A stretch of DNA of 64,000 nucleotides from Clostridia bacterium. Its GTDB lineage: Bacteria > Bacillota > Clostridia > Christensenellales > Borkfalkiaceae. Under the pieces are notes generated by a model that worked only from the letters and a program-made list of their open reading frames with translations, did no database searches and was not told where the DNA came from. The position numbers were made by a program, and so were the translations under genes. Within the stretch, counting starts at the first letter, position 1; each line of letters starts with the position of its first letter. This document shows positions 9,069 through 18,553 of the stretch, one piece after another. The stretch spans positions 1 to 64,000 of the forward strand of contig JAGHJS010000028.1 in assembly GCA_017886545.1 (NCBI GenBank). The letters run 5' to 3'.

Positions 9069-11081
9069 TCAGACGATCCTTTTGAACAGTTTTTCGACTT
9101 CATATTTCGTCAGTTTTACGGCGACGGGTCTCCCATGCGGGCAGCGAAGCCCCATATCGCCGCCCATACGCGCAAAGAGCTGTGTGCGCTCGCTCTCACT
9201 GAGTGTTTCACCGCCTTTTACCGCATGCTTGCACGCAGTCATTGCGATCTTGTCGCGCAAAACGTCGGGCAGACGCACGGCGCGGAGCGTTCCGACCTCC
9301 TTCAACAGTTCCGCAAAAAAAGAAGCAAGGTCGATATCGCGCAGATCGGCGGGCACGGCGGAAATTTTAAAGCTGTTCACGCCGAACTCTTCCATATCAA
9401 ACCCGATCGCCTGGATCGTCGCAAGATTCTCGCCGAGAAACGCCGCCTCCTCACCGCTCACGTTCAGCACGTACGGAATGAGCATCGGCTGTACGGCGAC
9501 GGAACGCGCCGCCATCTCTTCGCGCAGCTTGTCAAAAAGCAGGCGTTCGTGTGCGGCATGCTGATCGATGAGATACGCCTCGTCGCCCACCTCAAAAATC
9601 AGATAAGTATTGAAGAGGTTCCCTTTATATTCTGCACTTTCCAGCAGGAACTTCTGCTGCTTCGCCTTCTTTTCCTCTTCCGCAAGGAAGCGCTTGTTCT
9701 CGGCAAAAACATCCTCGGCGGCGACCGATTCACTCTTTTGCGCAGCCGTCTGCGCTGCAGGCGTTTCCTGTCCCCGCTCGGTCGCTATTTCCGGCTGCGG
9801 ACCGGACACGGCGCTGTCGTAAAACTCCAACCTGCTTCCGCCCTGCCATAACTCCTTCCGCGGCACATAGTGCCCGCCCCTCTGCCGCTCAAACAAGTCG
9901 GCCTTCGTCAGCCCGGAATAATTCGTTACGGGGCGCAGCTCTTCCGCGCCGACGCGCGATACCTGTTCACGCCGCGCTTCAGCAAAGGGAACCTCGGCAT
10001 CTCTCACTCCCTCGTTCGTCGGCGTTATACGCTCTTCCGCCCCCGACTCACGCGTTTTTTCCGCACCATGATCCGCAAGGAAGTCCAGCGCGCTTGCATT
10101 ACCGTCCAGAATGGAGGAAACGACGGAGTAGATACACCCGTAAATGACACGGTTATCCGAAAACCGCACGTCCGATTTGTTCGGATGCACGTTTACATCC
10201 ACGACCTCTGCGGGAACGTCGATAAAAAGAACGTAAAACGGGTATTGACGCTTCATAAGATACGAAGCATACGCGTTCATGATCGCGGAAGAGATCGTAT
10301 TATTGATGACGAACCGCCCGTTCACAAATGTGCTCTGGTACGTTCTGTTCGGCTTGGTATAAGACGGCTTCCCCAAAAAGCCGCGGATGCGCACACCGTG
10401 TTTTTCCGCATCCAGGCAATAACATTCCCGTACAGCAGCGCCGCTGTACACGGCGGCAAGCGCTTCCTCCATACCGCCGCCGAAGGACTGCATGGCGAGT
10501 TTCCCGTCAATGAAATAGCGGAACGCAACGGCGGGGTTCCCGAGGATAAAACGCGAAACGACGGAGGTCACCTCCGCCTCCTCCCCCTTGTCCGTTTTCA
10601 GGAATTTTTCACGGACGGGCGTATTGAAAAACAAATTTTCTGCGCAGATGTCCGTGCCCGCATCCATTGCGCAGGGAACGGGCTTTCCGATCTTCCCGCC
10701 CGAACAGGTAAGTTCAAAGGCGGTTTCTGCACTTTTATACCGCGAACGAAGGCGGACGTTCGAAACCGAAGCAATGCTCGCAAGCGCCTCGCCGCGGAAC
10801 CCGAGCGTCAGAATACTTTCCAGATCTTCCGCTTTCGCGATCTTGCTCGTCGCATGCGGTAAAAATGCGGATGTAAGTTCGCCTTCTTCGATCCCCTCTC
10901 CGTCGTCCGTCACGCGCACAAGATCTTTCCCGCCGCGCTCAACGGATACCGTGATCGACTTCGCGCCTGCGTCGATGGCATTTTCCACAAACTCTTTTAC
11001 GACGGACGCGGGGTGCTCCACCACCTCGCCTGCCGCAATACGGTTGTATACGCTGCTGTCAAGAATGTTGATCTTTGCCAT
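9069..11081 (-). CDS. mutL: DNA mismatch repair protein MutL
   Basis: The 670-residue GHKL ATPase couples MutS mismatch recognition to strand incision. The N-terminal domain shows ENAIDAG, DDGEGI and GFRGEALASI. A low-complexity linker follows (about residues 340-470). The C-terminal domain has the endonuclease metal block DQHAAHE, with D rather than E at the last position of the usual DQHA(x)2E(x)4E pattern, and CPHGRP near the end, so it is probably an endonuclease-type MutL as in organisms lacking MutH. A GGGGAA site precedes the start, which overlaps the mutS end by 23 bases. Confidence 0.97.
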   Translation of the reverse strand: MAKINILDSSVYNRIAAGEVVEHPASVVKEFVENAIDAGAKSITVSVERGGKDLVRVTDDGEGIEEGELTSAFLPHATSKIAKAEDLESILTLGFRGEALASIASVSNVRLRSRYKSAETAFELTCSGGKIGKPVPCAMDAGTDICAENLFFNTPVREKFLKTDKGEEAEVTSVVSRFILGNPAVAFRYFIDGKLAMQSFGGGMEEALAAVYSGAAVRECYCLDAEKHGVRIRGFLGKPSYTKPNRTYQSTFVNGRFVINNTISSAIMNAYASYLMKRQYPFYVLFIDVPAEVVDVNVHPNKSDVRFSDNRVIYGCIYSVVSSILDGNASALDFLADHGAEKTRESGAEERITPTNEGVRDAEVPFAEARREQVSRVGAEELRPVTNYSGLTKADLFERQRGGHYVPRKELWQGGSRLEFYDSAVSGPQPEIATERGQETPAAQTAAQKSESVAAEDVFAENKRFLAEEEKKAKQQKFLLESAEYKGNLFNTYLIFEVGDEAYLIDQHAAHERLLFDKLREEMAARSVAVQPMLIPYVLNVSGEEAAFLGENLATIQAIGFDMEEFGVNSFKISAVPADLRDIDLASFFAELLKEVGTLRAVRLPDVLRDKIAMTACKHAVKGGETLSESERTQLFARMGGDMGLRCPHGRPVAVKLTKYEVEKLFKRIV

Positions 11082-13665
11082 TGTACTTCCCCTTTACCCG
11101 TTCCGCAAGGTCGGAAACGAGCGTCAGCGCCTGCATCGGCGTAAGATTGTCCGCATCCGTATCGAGCAGGATCCTTTCCGCTTCGCTCGGTCCGGAGGGC
11201 GCCGCCGCTTCCTTTTCCTGCATGGCGGCATGCGGCGCGCGCGCGATATCGCGTTTTTCCAACCGCCGCAAAATGTCTTTGGCTCTGTCCGTGACCGCCG
11301 CGGGGATCCCCGCCAACCGCGCGACTTCGATGCCGAAGCTTTTGTTTGCGCCGCCGCGGACGATCTTCCGCAAAAAGAGGATACCGTCCGCCGTTTCACG
11401 CACGGTGACCCTGTAATTTTTTACGCCGTCGATCTTGCCTTCCAGTTCGGTCAGCTCGTGATAATGCGTCGCGAACAGCGTCTTTGCGCCGATCTTTTCC
11501 GTGATGTATTCGAGGACTGCCCATGCGATCGACAGCCCGTCAAAAGTACTCGTCCCCCTGCCGACCTCGTCGAGAATAAGGAGCGAATTGCGCGTCGCAT
11601 GCAACAAAATGGCGGCGACTTCGGTCATTTCGACCATGAACGTGCTCTGATCGAGGATCAGGTTATCGCTCGCCCCCACGCGGGTAAAGATGCGGTCCAC
11701 GATGGGGATCTCCGCCGCACGCGCGGGCACAAAGCAGCCGATGTGCGCCATCAGCACGATGAGCGCGGTCTGGCGCATATACGTACTTTTCCCCGCCATG
11801 TTCGGACCTGTGATGACCATCGTCTGCGTATCGCCGCCGAGTACGGCATCGTTGGGAACAAAGCGCTCTTTTGAAAGCGCCTCCACGACGGGATGCCGCC
11901 CGTCCGTGATCTTCAGTTCCGCACCTTCGGGCAACATATGCGGACGGCAGTAACCGCGCTCTTTGGAGACGGCGGCGAACGATGTGATGCAGTCAAGCAT
12001 CGCGATCGCCGCGGCAAGTTTTTTCAGCCGCCCGATGTTGTCGGCAAGTTTCGCGCGTATCTCTTCAAACAGCTGCAATTCCAGCGTCAGGCTCTTTTCC
12101 GTACTTGTCAAAATGCGCGATTCGACTTCTTTGAGCTCGTCCGTCACGTAGCGCTCCGCATTGGCCAAAGTCTGCCGACGCTGGTAATCGTACGGAACTT
12201 TGTCGGCAAAGGAATGCGTGACCTCGATGGAATATCCGAATACGCGGTTGTATTTGATGCGCAGATTTTTGATGCCCGTGCGCTCACGCTCGCGCGTTTC
12301 GATGGCCGCGATCATGGAAGCACCGTTGTCGCGCGCATCGCGCAGCTCGTCCAGCTCCGCGCTGTATCCCTTGCGGATAAACCCGCCTTCTTTGATGCCG
12401 ACGGGCGGATTTTCGATAAATGCACGTTTCAGAAGATCGGAAAGGTCGCTGAAATCGCCCAGCGCTTCAGAGAGCGAAACGAGCTGTTCGGACGTGAACC
12501 CCGAAAGCTGAAAGCGCAGGCTCGGCACGAGCGAAAGAGACACGCCGAGATTTTCACAGTCGCGCGGGGTCAGGTTGCCGTTCGACGCTTTGCCCGCGAT
12601 GCGCTCGATGTCGCGCACGCCTTTCAGCGTATCGGCGATGCCCATGCGGACGACGGTCGCGTTGAACAGCTCTTCCACCCCGCTCAGGCGCCGTTCGATG
12701 TCCGCCTGCGAGCGGAGCGGATCGAGCACGAGCCTGTTCATCAGCCGCGCCCCCATCGCCGTCTGCGTCTTATCCAAAAGCCATAACAGCGACCCCGTTC
12801 GCTTGCCGTCCGCATTGGTACGGACAAGCTCTAAGTTGCGGACCGCCGTCGGGTCGAGCATGAGCGACTCTTCCCCCGTCACAAGGCGCAGGGTATCAAT
12901 GTTTCGCAGCGCATGCTTCTGCGTTTCGCGCAGGTATTCGAGCAGCGCGCCGCAGGCAGATACGGCAAGCGGTTTTCCGTCCAGGCCGAAGGGAGAAAGC
13001 GTCTTGCAGCCGAGCTGTTCGAGAACATTTTTTTCTGCGTGCCGCTGCGCGAACGCCCACGGCACATAGCACGAAAAGGCGGGCAGCGCCCGCAAAGCGG
13101 CAGCACCTTTCGTTGCAAAGAGATATGCGTCATTGCAGATGATCTCGGACGCGGACAGTTTTACAAGGCATTCGAGGCTCTCCTCCGCCGCATTCTCTCC
13201 GTCAAAACAGCGGACGTAAAATTCGCCCGTCGTGATGTCCGTCCATGCGACCGCGCACTCTTTCCCCTCCATACAGGCGCAGGCTATGTAGTTGTTTTTC
13301 TTCTCGTCAAGGAGGTTCTCTTCGATCAGCGTACCCGCAGAAACGACGCGGATGACGTCGCGCTCTACGATCCCCTTTCCCGGGGTCGGCTCGGTAAGCT
13401 GTTCGCAGATGGCGACCTTTTTTCCGAGCGCGACGAGCTTTGCGATATAGGTATCCGCCGCATGAAAGGGCACGCCGCACATGGGCGCGCGTTCTGAAAG
13501 CCCGCAGTCTCTTCCTGTCAGCGTAAGATCGAGCAGCTGCGAAACTTCCTTTGCGTCCTCAAAAAACATTTCGTAGAAGTCGCCGAGTCTGTAAAAGAGT
13601 ATGCAGTCCTTGTATTTTTCCTTTGTTTCAAGATAATGCCGCATCATCGGCGAAAGCCCGCTCAT
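11059..13665 (-). CDS. mutS: DNA mismatch repair protein MutS
   Basis: The 868-residue MutS binds mismatches and small loops. The N-terminal mismatch-binding domain contains GDFYEMFFEDA (Phe-x-Glu wedge FYE near residue 28). The C-terminal ABC-type ATPase has Walker A GPNMAGKST starting at residue 620 and a Walker B block LLILDEVGRGTSTFDG. Length is typical for MutS1. GGGAGG lies upstream of the ATG, which overlaps the miaB stop as ATGA. It is the second gene of the operon. Confidence 0.98.
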   Translation of the reverse strand: MSGLSPMMRHYLETKEKYKDCILFYRLGDFYEMFFEDAKEVSQLLDLTLTGRDCGLSERAPMCGVPFHAADTYIAKLVALGKKVAICEQLTEPTPGKGIVERDVIRVVSAGTLIEENLLDEKKNNYIACACMEGKECAVAWTDITTGEFYVRCFDGENAAEESLECLVKLSASEIICNDAYLFATKGAAALRALPAFSCYVPWAFAQRHAEKNVLEQLGCKTLSPFGLDGKPLAVSACGALLEYLRETQKHALRNIDTLRLVTGEESLMLDPTAVRNLELVRTNADGKRTGSLLWLLDKTQTAMGARLMNRLVLDPLRSQADIERRLSGVEELFNATVVRMGIADTLKGVRDIERIAGKASNGNLTPRDCENLGVSLSLVPSLRFQLSGFTSEQLVSLSEALGDFSDLSDLLKRAFIENPPVGIKEGGFIRKGYSAELDELRDARDNGASMIAAIETRERERTGIKNLRIKYNRVFGYSIEVTHSFADKVPYDYQRRQTLANAERYVTDELKEVESRILTSTEKSLTLELQLFEEIRAKLADNIGRLKKLAAAIAMLDCITSFAAVSKERGYCRPHMLPEGAELKITDGRHPVVEALSKERFVPNDAVLGGDTQTMVITGPNMAGKSTYMRQTALIVLMAHIGCFVPARAAEIPIVDRIFTRVGASDNLILDQSTFMVEMTEVAAILLHATRNSLLILDEVGRGTSTFDGLSIAWAVLEYITEKIGAKTLFATHYHELTELEGKIDGVKNYRVTVRETADGILFLRKIVRGGANKSFGIEVARLAGIPAAVTDRAKDILRRLEKRDIARAPHAAMQEKEAAAPSGPSEAERILLDTDADNLTPMQALTLVSDLAERVKGKYNGKDQHS

Positions 13666-14999
13666 TTGTGTTCCTCCCTGCCGTCAGGTTCGCCGTAAAG
13701 TGAAATACCCGACGCATCCGTAATTTTCAGGCGCACGAACTCGCCGATGCGGTCTTTATCGCTCTGAAAATATCCCATTCTTCCATACTCGTCGCGGCCG
13801 AGATACAGCCCGCGTTTTTTATCGAAGTCCTCGACCAAAATTTCCGTCGTTTTGCCGAGATAGGCGCGGGATTTTTCTCGCGTTTTCTCGTTGACAAGCT
13901 CCACAAGGCGCATGATGCGCTCTTTTTGGACTTCTTCGGGGATCTGTCCCTCCATTTCCGCCGCTTTCGTACCGCTCCGCCTCGAATAGACAAAGGTGAA
14001 CGCGGATGCAAAGTCCGCCCGCCGCACGAGCGCGAGAGTCTGTTCAAAATCCTCTTCCGTTTCCGTCGGAAAGCCGACCATGATATCGGTCGTCACCTTG
14101 CATCCGGGCACGCGCTTGCGCAGCGCTTCGAGTTTTTCCAGATATTCGCGCGCGGTATAGCGCCTGTTCATGAGTTTCAAAATACGGTCTGACCCCGCCT
14201 GCACGGGCAGATGGATCAGTTTGCACACCTGCGGCAGCTCGGCGATCGCTTCGATGAGTTCTTCCCCGAAATCCTTCGGGTTGCTCGTCATGAACCGCAG
14301 ACGGAACTTTCCCTGCCCTTCGCAGATCCTGTACAGCAGCTGCGGAAAACTCATTCCGCCGCCAAGGTCTGCCGAGTACGAATTGACGTTCTGCCCAAGC
14401 AGCGTTATTTCACGGTATCCCTTATCGAGCAGGTCATGCACCTCGCGCACGATGCTCTCAGGGTCGCGGCTGCGCTCCCTGCCGCGCACATAGGGCACGA
14501 TGCAGTACGAGCAGAAATTGTTGCAGCCGTACATGATATTCACCCATGCGTTCGGGTAGCTCGTCCGATACGAATAATCTTCCTCGCAGATCGCGCCCTC
14601 TTTTTCGGGAATGGCAACGACCGCTTTTTTCTGCGCCGCCTTCCGCGCAAGCAAAGCGCCAAATTCATCCAGGTTATGCGTACCGAACACAATATCGACG
14701 AACGGGAACTTTTTACGCAGGCGCTGCGCCGCGTCCGGCTGCTGCGTCATGCACCCGCCCACGGCAATGAGCATCTGCGGCCTTGCACGCTTGACCTTTT
14801 TCAGTGCGCCGATGTTCCCCATAGCATGGTTTTCCGCGTTTTCCCGTATACAGCAGGTATTGAATACGACGATGTCCGCCTCCTCTGCCGTCGGGCACTC
14901 CTCCGAATATCCGTTCGCCCGCAGGATCCCCGCAAGTTTTTCGGATTCATGCACATTCATCTGGCAGCCGTACGTTACGATGTGATAGCTTTTGTTCAT
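13662..14999 (-). CDS. miaB: tRNA-2-methylthio-N6-dimethylallyladenosine synthase MiaB
   Basis: The 445-residue radical-SAM methylthiotransferase adds a 2-methylthio group to i6A37 in tRNA. It has the UPF0004 N-terminal domain with YGCQMNVHES and later Cys residues for the auxiliary cluster, the radical-SAM motif CNNFCSYCIVPYVRGRERSR near residue 160, and a C-terminal TRAM domain. First gene of the operon; its own promoter is at 15030-15058. Having miaB and miaA in one operon with mutSL joins the two steps of A37 modification with mismatch repair. Confidence 0.97.
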   Translation of the reverse strand: MNKSYHIVTYGCQMNVHESEKLAGILRANGYSEECPTAEEADIVVFNTCCIRENAENHAMGNIGALKKVKRARPQMLIAVGGCMTQQPDAAQRLRKKFPFVDIVFGTHNLDEFGALLARKAAQKKAVVAIPEKEGAICEEDYSYRTSYPNAWVNIMYGCNNFCSYCIVPYVRGRERSRDPESIVREVHDLLDKGYREITLLGQNVNSYSADLGGGMSFPQLLYRICEGQGKFRLRFMTSNPKDFGEELIEAIAELPQVCKLIHLPVQAGSDRILKLMNRRYTAREYLEKLEALRKRVPGCKVTTDIMVGFPTETEEDFEQTLALVRRADFASAFTFVYSRRSGTKAAEMEGQIPEEVQKERIMRLVELVNEKTREKSRAYLGKTTEILVEDFDKKRGLYLGRDEYGRMGYFQSDKDRIGEFVRLKITDASGISLYGEPDGREEHK

Positions 15000-15029
15000 A
15001 CACGTTCCGATCCTGAAATTTCACCTTAC

Positions 15030-15058
15030 ATTATACCTTTTTTACGGGGTTTAAGCAA
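15030..15058 (-). promoter_or_regulatory. promoter of the miaB-mutS-mutL-miaA operon
   Basis: Minus-strand TTGCTT (15053-15058) and TATAAT (15030-15035) with a 17-base spacer, about 30 bases before the miaB start. Confidence 0.75.
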
Positions 15059-15131
15059 GCCTTTCGGATTCCCTGAACCCCAAATAATTTTTGCGGAATT
15101 TCAGATACTGTTCTTAAAAAGGGAAACGGCC

Positions 15132-17351
15132 ATGAAGATACTCAAACGCAGCCTGCTTGTGCTGCTCTGCCTTCTTCTTGCGGCGGTCGCAGCCGCGGGA
15201 ACATATTATTTTTCGGTCACGCGCGGCGTGCGGCTTGACGCTTCAAAATTTGAACCCGCCGCCGCGAGCATGAGCATCTACGACAAGAACGACGCCCCCG
15301 TCGCGACCGTCGCGCGGGGAAGCGCAAAAAAAAGCGTCCTCCTTGCAGACCTGCCCGAATACGTTCCGCAGGCGTTTATTGCGGCGGAGGACAAACATTT
15401 TTATTCGCATCATGGGCTGGATTATAAAGGAATGGCGCGCGCCGCCTTAAAAAACATGAAAGCGGGCGCTTTCAAACAAGGGGCTTCGACGATCAGTCAA
15501 CAACTTGTCAAAAATACGCAGCTTTCACCAGAGCGCACGATCCGCCGCAAGCTGCAGGAGATCAAACTCACGCGGCAGCTGGAGCGCCGCTATACAAAGG
15601 ACGAGATCCTGGAACTGTACCTGAATACGATCTATTTCGGGCATGCCTGCTACGGGATCGCCGACGCGGCAGATTATTATTTCGGGAAAAAAGCGCAAGA
15701 TCTGACAGCCGCGGAAGGAGCAATGCTCGCCGCTTTGATCCGATCTCCGAACACTTATTCCCCTTTCGCCAATGCAGAAAAATGCCTTGCCGCAAGAAAC
15801 AGTGTTCTTACACGCATGTACGGGCTCGGCTATCTGAACGAGAGCGCCTGCGAAGCGGCGAAAAACGAATCGCTCCCGACCCGAGAAGATAACGCGATCG
15901 GCGCTCAGAGCTATCTTGACGCCGTCCGACGTGAATTTGAAACGCTCCCGATCTTTGCTCCTTACTCGCTGCGCGGCGGATGCAAGGTCTACACATATAT
16001 GGACGCACCGCTGCAGGAGTATGCCGAAACGCTGAAAACAACGGCGGATCGCAGTGGCAAAAGCATCGTTATCTGTGACAACGGGCAGTTTGCCGTGAGC
16101 GCCCTGTATTCTACGGAAGGAAGGATCGCCCGACCGCCCGGCTCCGCGATCAAGCCGCTTGCCGTTTATGCCCCCGCCATTGAGGAAGGTCTGCTCTCTC
16201 CATGCACCCCGCTGCTGGATGAAAAAACAAATTTTGACGGGTACGCTCCGTCAAACTACAACGATAAATATTACGGTTACGTTTCCGCCGGTGAAGCTTT
16301 GGCAAAAAGCCTGAATATTCCCGCCGTAAAAGTCATGCAGCAGTTGGGACCGGAAAAAAGCGTGCGGTATCTTACCCGCCTGGGGCTGCATCCGCATGAA
16401 AACGATAAAAATCTTTCACTGGCGCTCGGCGGCATGACGCGGGGATGCACGCTTACAGAATTAGCAGGCGCTTACACGTCCTTTGCGTGCGGCGGCCTCT
16501 TCGCCCCGCCTGCTTTTATCCGCAAAGTAGAAGACGGCGCGGGAAATGTCCTGTACGAGCGCGATACGGCGCCTCTTCGCGTGTTCGGGAAGGATACTGC
16601 GGAACTTATCAATGAAATGCTGGAAAGATCCGTAACGAACGGAACGGCAAAAAAACTCGCCGCATTGCCTTTCCCCGTATGCGCAAAGACAGGAACTTGC
16701 GGAAACGATGCCGGTAATACGGACGCCTATTGCGTCGGCTATACGGCGGAACATACCGTCGCCGTCTGGATGGGAAACGCCGATAATTCTCTTACCGATA
16801 TTTCCGGCGGCGGACTGCCGAGCCATTATGCCATGCTTCTGCTGAAAGAGATCTATAAAGAAAAGCGCCCCGCTCCTTTGCCCGAAGGAGACGCCGCCGT
16901 GTGCCGCATCGACCGTGCCTCTTATGAGAGGGATCACGTCGTTGCGCTGGCAAGCGAGTACGAGCCAGATGCTTTCGTTATGACGGCACATTTTAAGAAA
17001 GATCAGACGCCGCGCAATGTGACCAGCATTTTCGGACAACCGACGGCAAACGCAAGCATCACCTGCAAGAACAACAGTGTTTGCATTGAATTATGCGGCG
17101 CAGAGTATTATGCATATCTCATAGAAAGGGAAAATAACGGAAAGAAACAGAAGGTTCTGGACGGATCTACTCCTGGTCTGTTTACCGACAAAAATCTTGC
17201 TTTCAAGGAAAAATATACCTACACCGTTACGCCCTACTACATCGGCAACAACGGCGAACGCATTTACGGCAAGAAAGAAACACTTCCCGCTGTCTATATC
17301 AAAACAGACCAAAACAAAAAAGACGAGTACGGCGAATGGTGGAAAAACTAA
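15132..17351 (+). CDS. class A penicillin-binding protein (PBP1A type: glycosyltransferase 51 + transpeptidase)
   Basis: The 739-residue bifunctional peptidoglycan synthase has an N-terminal membrane anchor (about residues 8-28). The GT51 domain carries the catalytic AAEDKHFYSHHG block and the QGASTISQQLVKN and RKLQEIKL motifs. The transpeptidase domain has catalytic Ser in GSAIKP, SLN, and KTGT. A C-terminal fibronectin-like extension follows (about residues 620-735). The start is the ATG at 15132, set by the GGGAAACGG site and the typical MKILKRS...LLCLLLA anchor; the open frame extends far upstream but that part runs antisense over miaB and is not coding. It is divergent from miaB and ends at a hairpin terminator. 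Confidence 0.95.
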   Translation: MKILKRSLLVLLCLLLAAVAAAGTYYFSVTRGVRLDASKFEPAAASMSIYDKNDAPVATVARGSAKKSVLLADLPEYVPQAFIAAEDKHFYSHHGLDYKGMARAALKNMKAGAFKQGASTISQQLVKNTQLSPERTIRRKLQEIKLTRQLERRYTKDEILELYLNTIYFGHACYGIADAADYYFGKKAQDLTAAEGAMLAALIRSPNTYSPFANAEKCLAARNSVLTRMYGLGYLNESACEAAKNESLPTREDNAIGAQSYLDAVRREFETLPIFAPYSLRGGCKVYTYMDAPLQEYAETLKTTADRSGKSIVICDNGQFAVSALYSTEGRIARPPGSAIKPLAVYAPAIEEGLLSPCTPLLDEKTNFDGYAPSNYNDKYYGYVSAGEALAKSLNIPAVKVMQQLGPEKSVRYLTRLGLHPHENDKNLSLALGGMTRGCTLTELAGAYTSFACGGLFAPPAFIRKVEDGAGNVLYERDTAPLRVFGKDTAELINEMLERSVTNGTAKKLAALPFPVCAKTGTCGNDAGNTDAYCVGYTAEHTVAVWMGNADNSLTDISGGGLPSHYAMLLLKEIYKEKRPAPLPEGDAAVCRIDRASYERDHVVALASEYEPDAFVMTAHFKKDQTPRNVTSIFGQPTANASITCKNNSVCIELCGAEYYAYLIERENNGKKQKVLDGSTPGLFTDKNLAFKEKYTYTVTPYYIGNNGERIYGKKETLPAVYIKTDQNKKDEYGEWWKN

Positions 17352-17352
17352 A

Positions 17353-17390
17353 AAAGCGCCCCGCTACTTTACGAGCGGGGGCTTTTGGTT
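17353..17390. terminator. terminator between the PBP gene and thiI
   Basis: AAAGCGCCCCGCT and AGCGGGGGCTTTT form a stem with one bulge around an 8-base loop, followed by TTTT-rich sequence on the plus strand and A/T-rich sequence for the leftward thiI end. Confidence 0.7.
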
Positions 17391-18551
17391 TTATTGAGAG
17401 ATCGCCACGGTTTCGGCGGAGGTCAACGCCTCTTCAATCAACCGTTCAACATCAAGGCGCGCCTCTTCGCGTTCCACTTCTGCAAGATCGGGGCGGATGA
17501 GAGGATGCTTCGGCAAAAAGACCGTGCAGCAATCCTCATATGGCAGGATAGACGTATCATAGGTTCCGATCCTGCGGGAAACTTCAATGATCTCCGTTTT
17601 ATCCAAACCTATGAGCGGGCGAAGCACGGGCAGGCGTTCGACGACGGATTCGGAGGAGGTGATCCCCTCGATCGTCTGGCTGGCGACCTGCCCCAGACTT
17701 TCCCCCGTAACGATACACTGCGCGCCGTTCTTTTGCGCCGTACGCTCGGCGATCCGCATCATAAAGCGGCGCAGCAGCGTGATCATCATCTCAGGCGGGC
17801 AAAGCCTGTGTATCTCCTCCTGGATATGCGTAACGCTGACCACATGCAGCTGCAACCCGCAGGTATACTCCGAAAGAATGCGGGCCAGCTCCTCCACCTT
17901 TTCGCGCGCCTGCAGATTGGTATACGGATAACTGTGGAAATGGATTGCATCGATCTTCATGCCGCGCTTTGCGATCATATATCCCGCAACGGGGCTGTCG
18001 ATCCCGCCCGACAGCAACAGCATACCCTTACCCGCCGTGCCGACAGGCATGCCGCCCGCACCTTTCACATATTTCCCGAACACCAACGCCGTGCCGTTTT
18101 CACGAATGTCAATGTACAGGATATGCTCAGGTTCACGGACGTCGACTTTCAGTTGCGGTACAGCCGAAAGAAGTCTGCCGCCTATCTCCGCATTCATCTG
18201 CATGGAATCGAGAGGGAATCGCTTATCCGCACGGTTGGTCTGTACTTTAAACGTACCGCTCTGCGGCGCAATGGAAAGTACAGTCCTGTAGATCGTTTCA
18301 AGCTCGGCAGAAACTTTATAAGCCACGCTCAGCGTGTGCGTACCGAATACTTTGGAAAGGCGCGCAACGATCTCGTCGGCACGTTCTTCTTCAAATCCTT
18401 CAACGATATACCGCCCGCTCGGACGGCGGATCTCGTGGCGGATGCCTTTAAGCGCGCGCTCAAGGTTCTCCTGGAATACCTTTTCAAAATAGCCGCGGTT
18501 GTTCCCTTTTAAATGGATCTCACAGTAGCGGATAATAATAACTTTTTCCAT
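17391..18551 (-). CDS. thiI: tRNA 4-thiouridine synthase ThiI
   Basis: The 386-residue enzyme activates U8 of tRNA by adenylation and inserts sulfur (and can feed thiazole synthesis). It has the N-terminal ferredoxin-like and THUMP region (about residues 1-165) and the PP-loop SGGIDS at 181-186 in the ATPase domain. There is no C-terminal rhodanese domain, so sulfur must come directly from a persulfide donor, consistent with the cysteine desulfurase encoded just upstream, whose stop it nearly touches. The ATG at 18551 is preferred because GAGGTGAGC precedes it; a GTG two codons earlier is possible. Confidence 0.95.
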   Translation of the reverse strand: MEKVIIIRYCEIHLKGNNRGYFEKVFQENLERALKGIRHEIRRPSGRYIVEGFEEERADEIVARLSKVFGTHTLSVAYKVSAELETIYRTVLSIAPQSGTFKVQTNRADKRFPLDSMQMNAEIGGRLLSAVPQLKVDVREPEHILYIDIRENGTALVFGKYVKGAGGMPVGTAGKGMLLLSGGIDSPVAGYMIAKRGMKIDAIHFHSYPYTNLQAREKVEELARILSEYTCGLQLHVVSVTHIQEEIHRLCPPEMMITLLRRFMMRIAERTAQKNGAQCIVTGESLGQVASQTIEGITSSESVVERLPVLRPLIGLDKTEIIEVSRRIGTYDTSILPYEDCCTVFLPKHPLIRPDLAEVEREEARLDVERLIEEALTSAETVAISQ

Positions 18552-18553
18552 GC

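Noticed and set aside
10588..11874. 428-codon rightward open frame opposite mutL/mutS
   Set aside because: Antisense shadow of two well-conserved genes, with no recognisable domain.
14211..15131. Long upstream extension of the penicillin-binding protein frame
   Set aside because: It runs antisense over miaB and has no family similarity; the membrane anchor and ribosome site fix the start at 15132.
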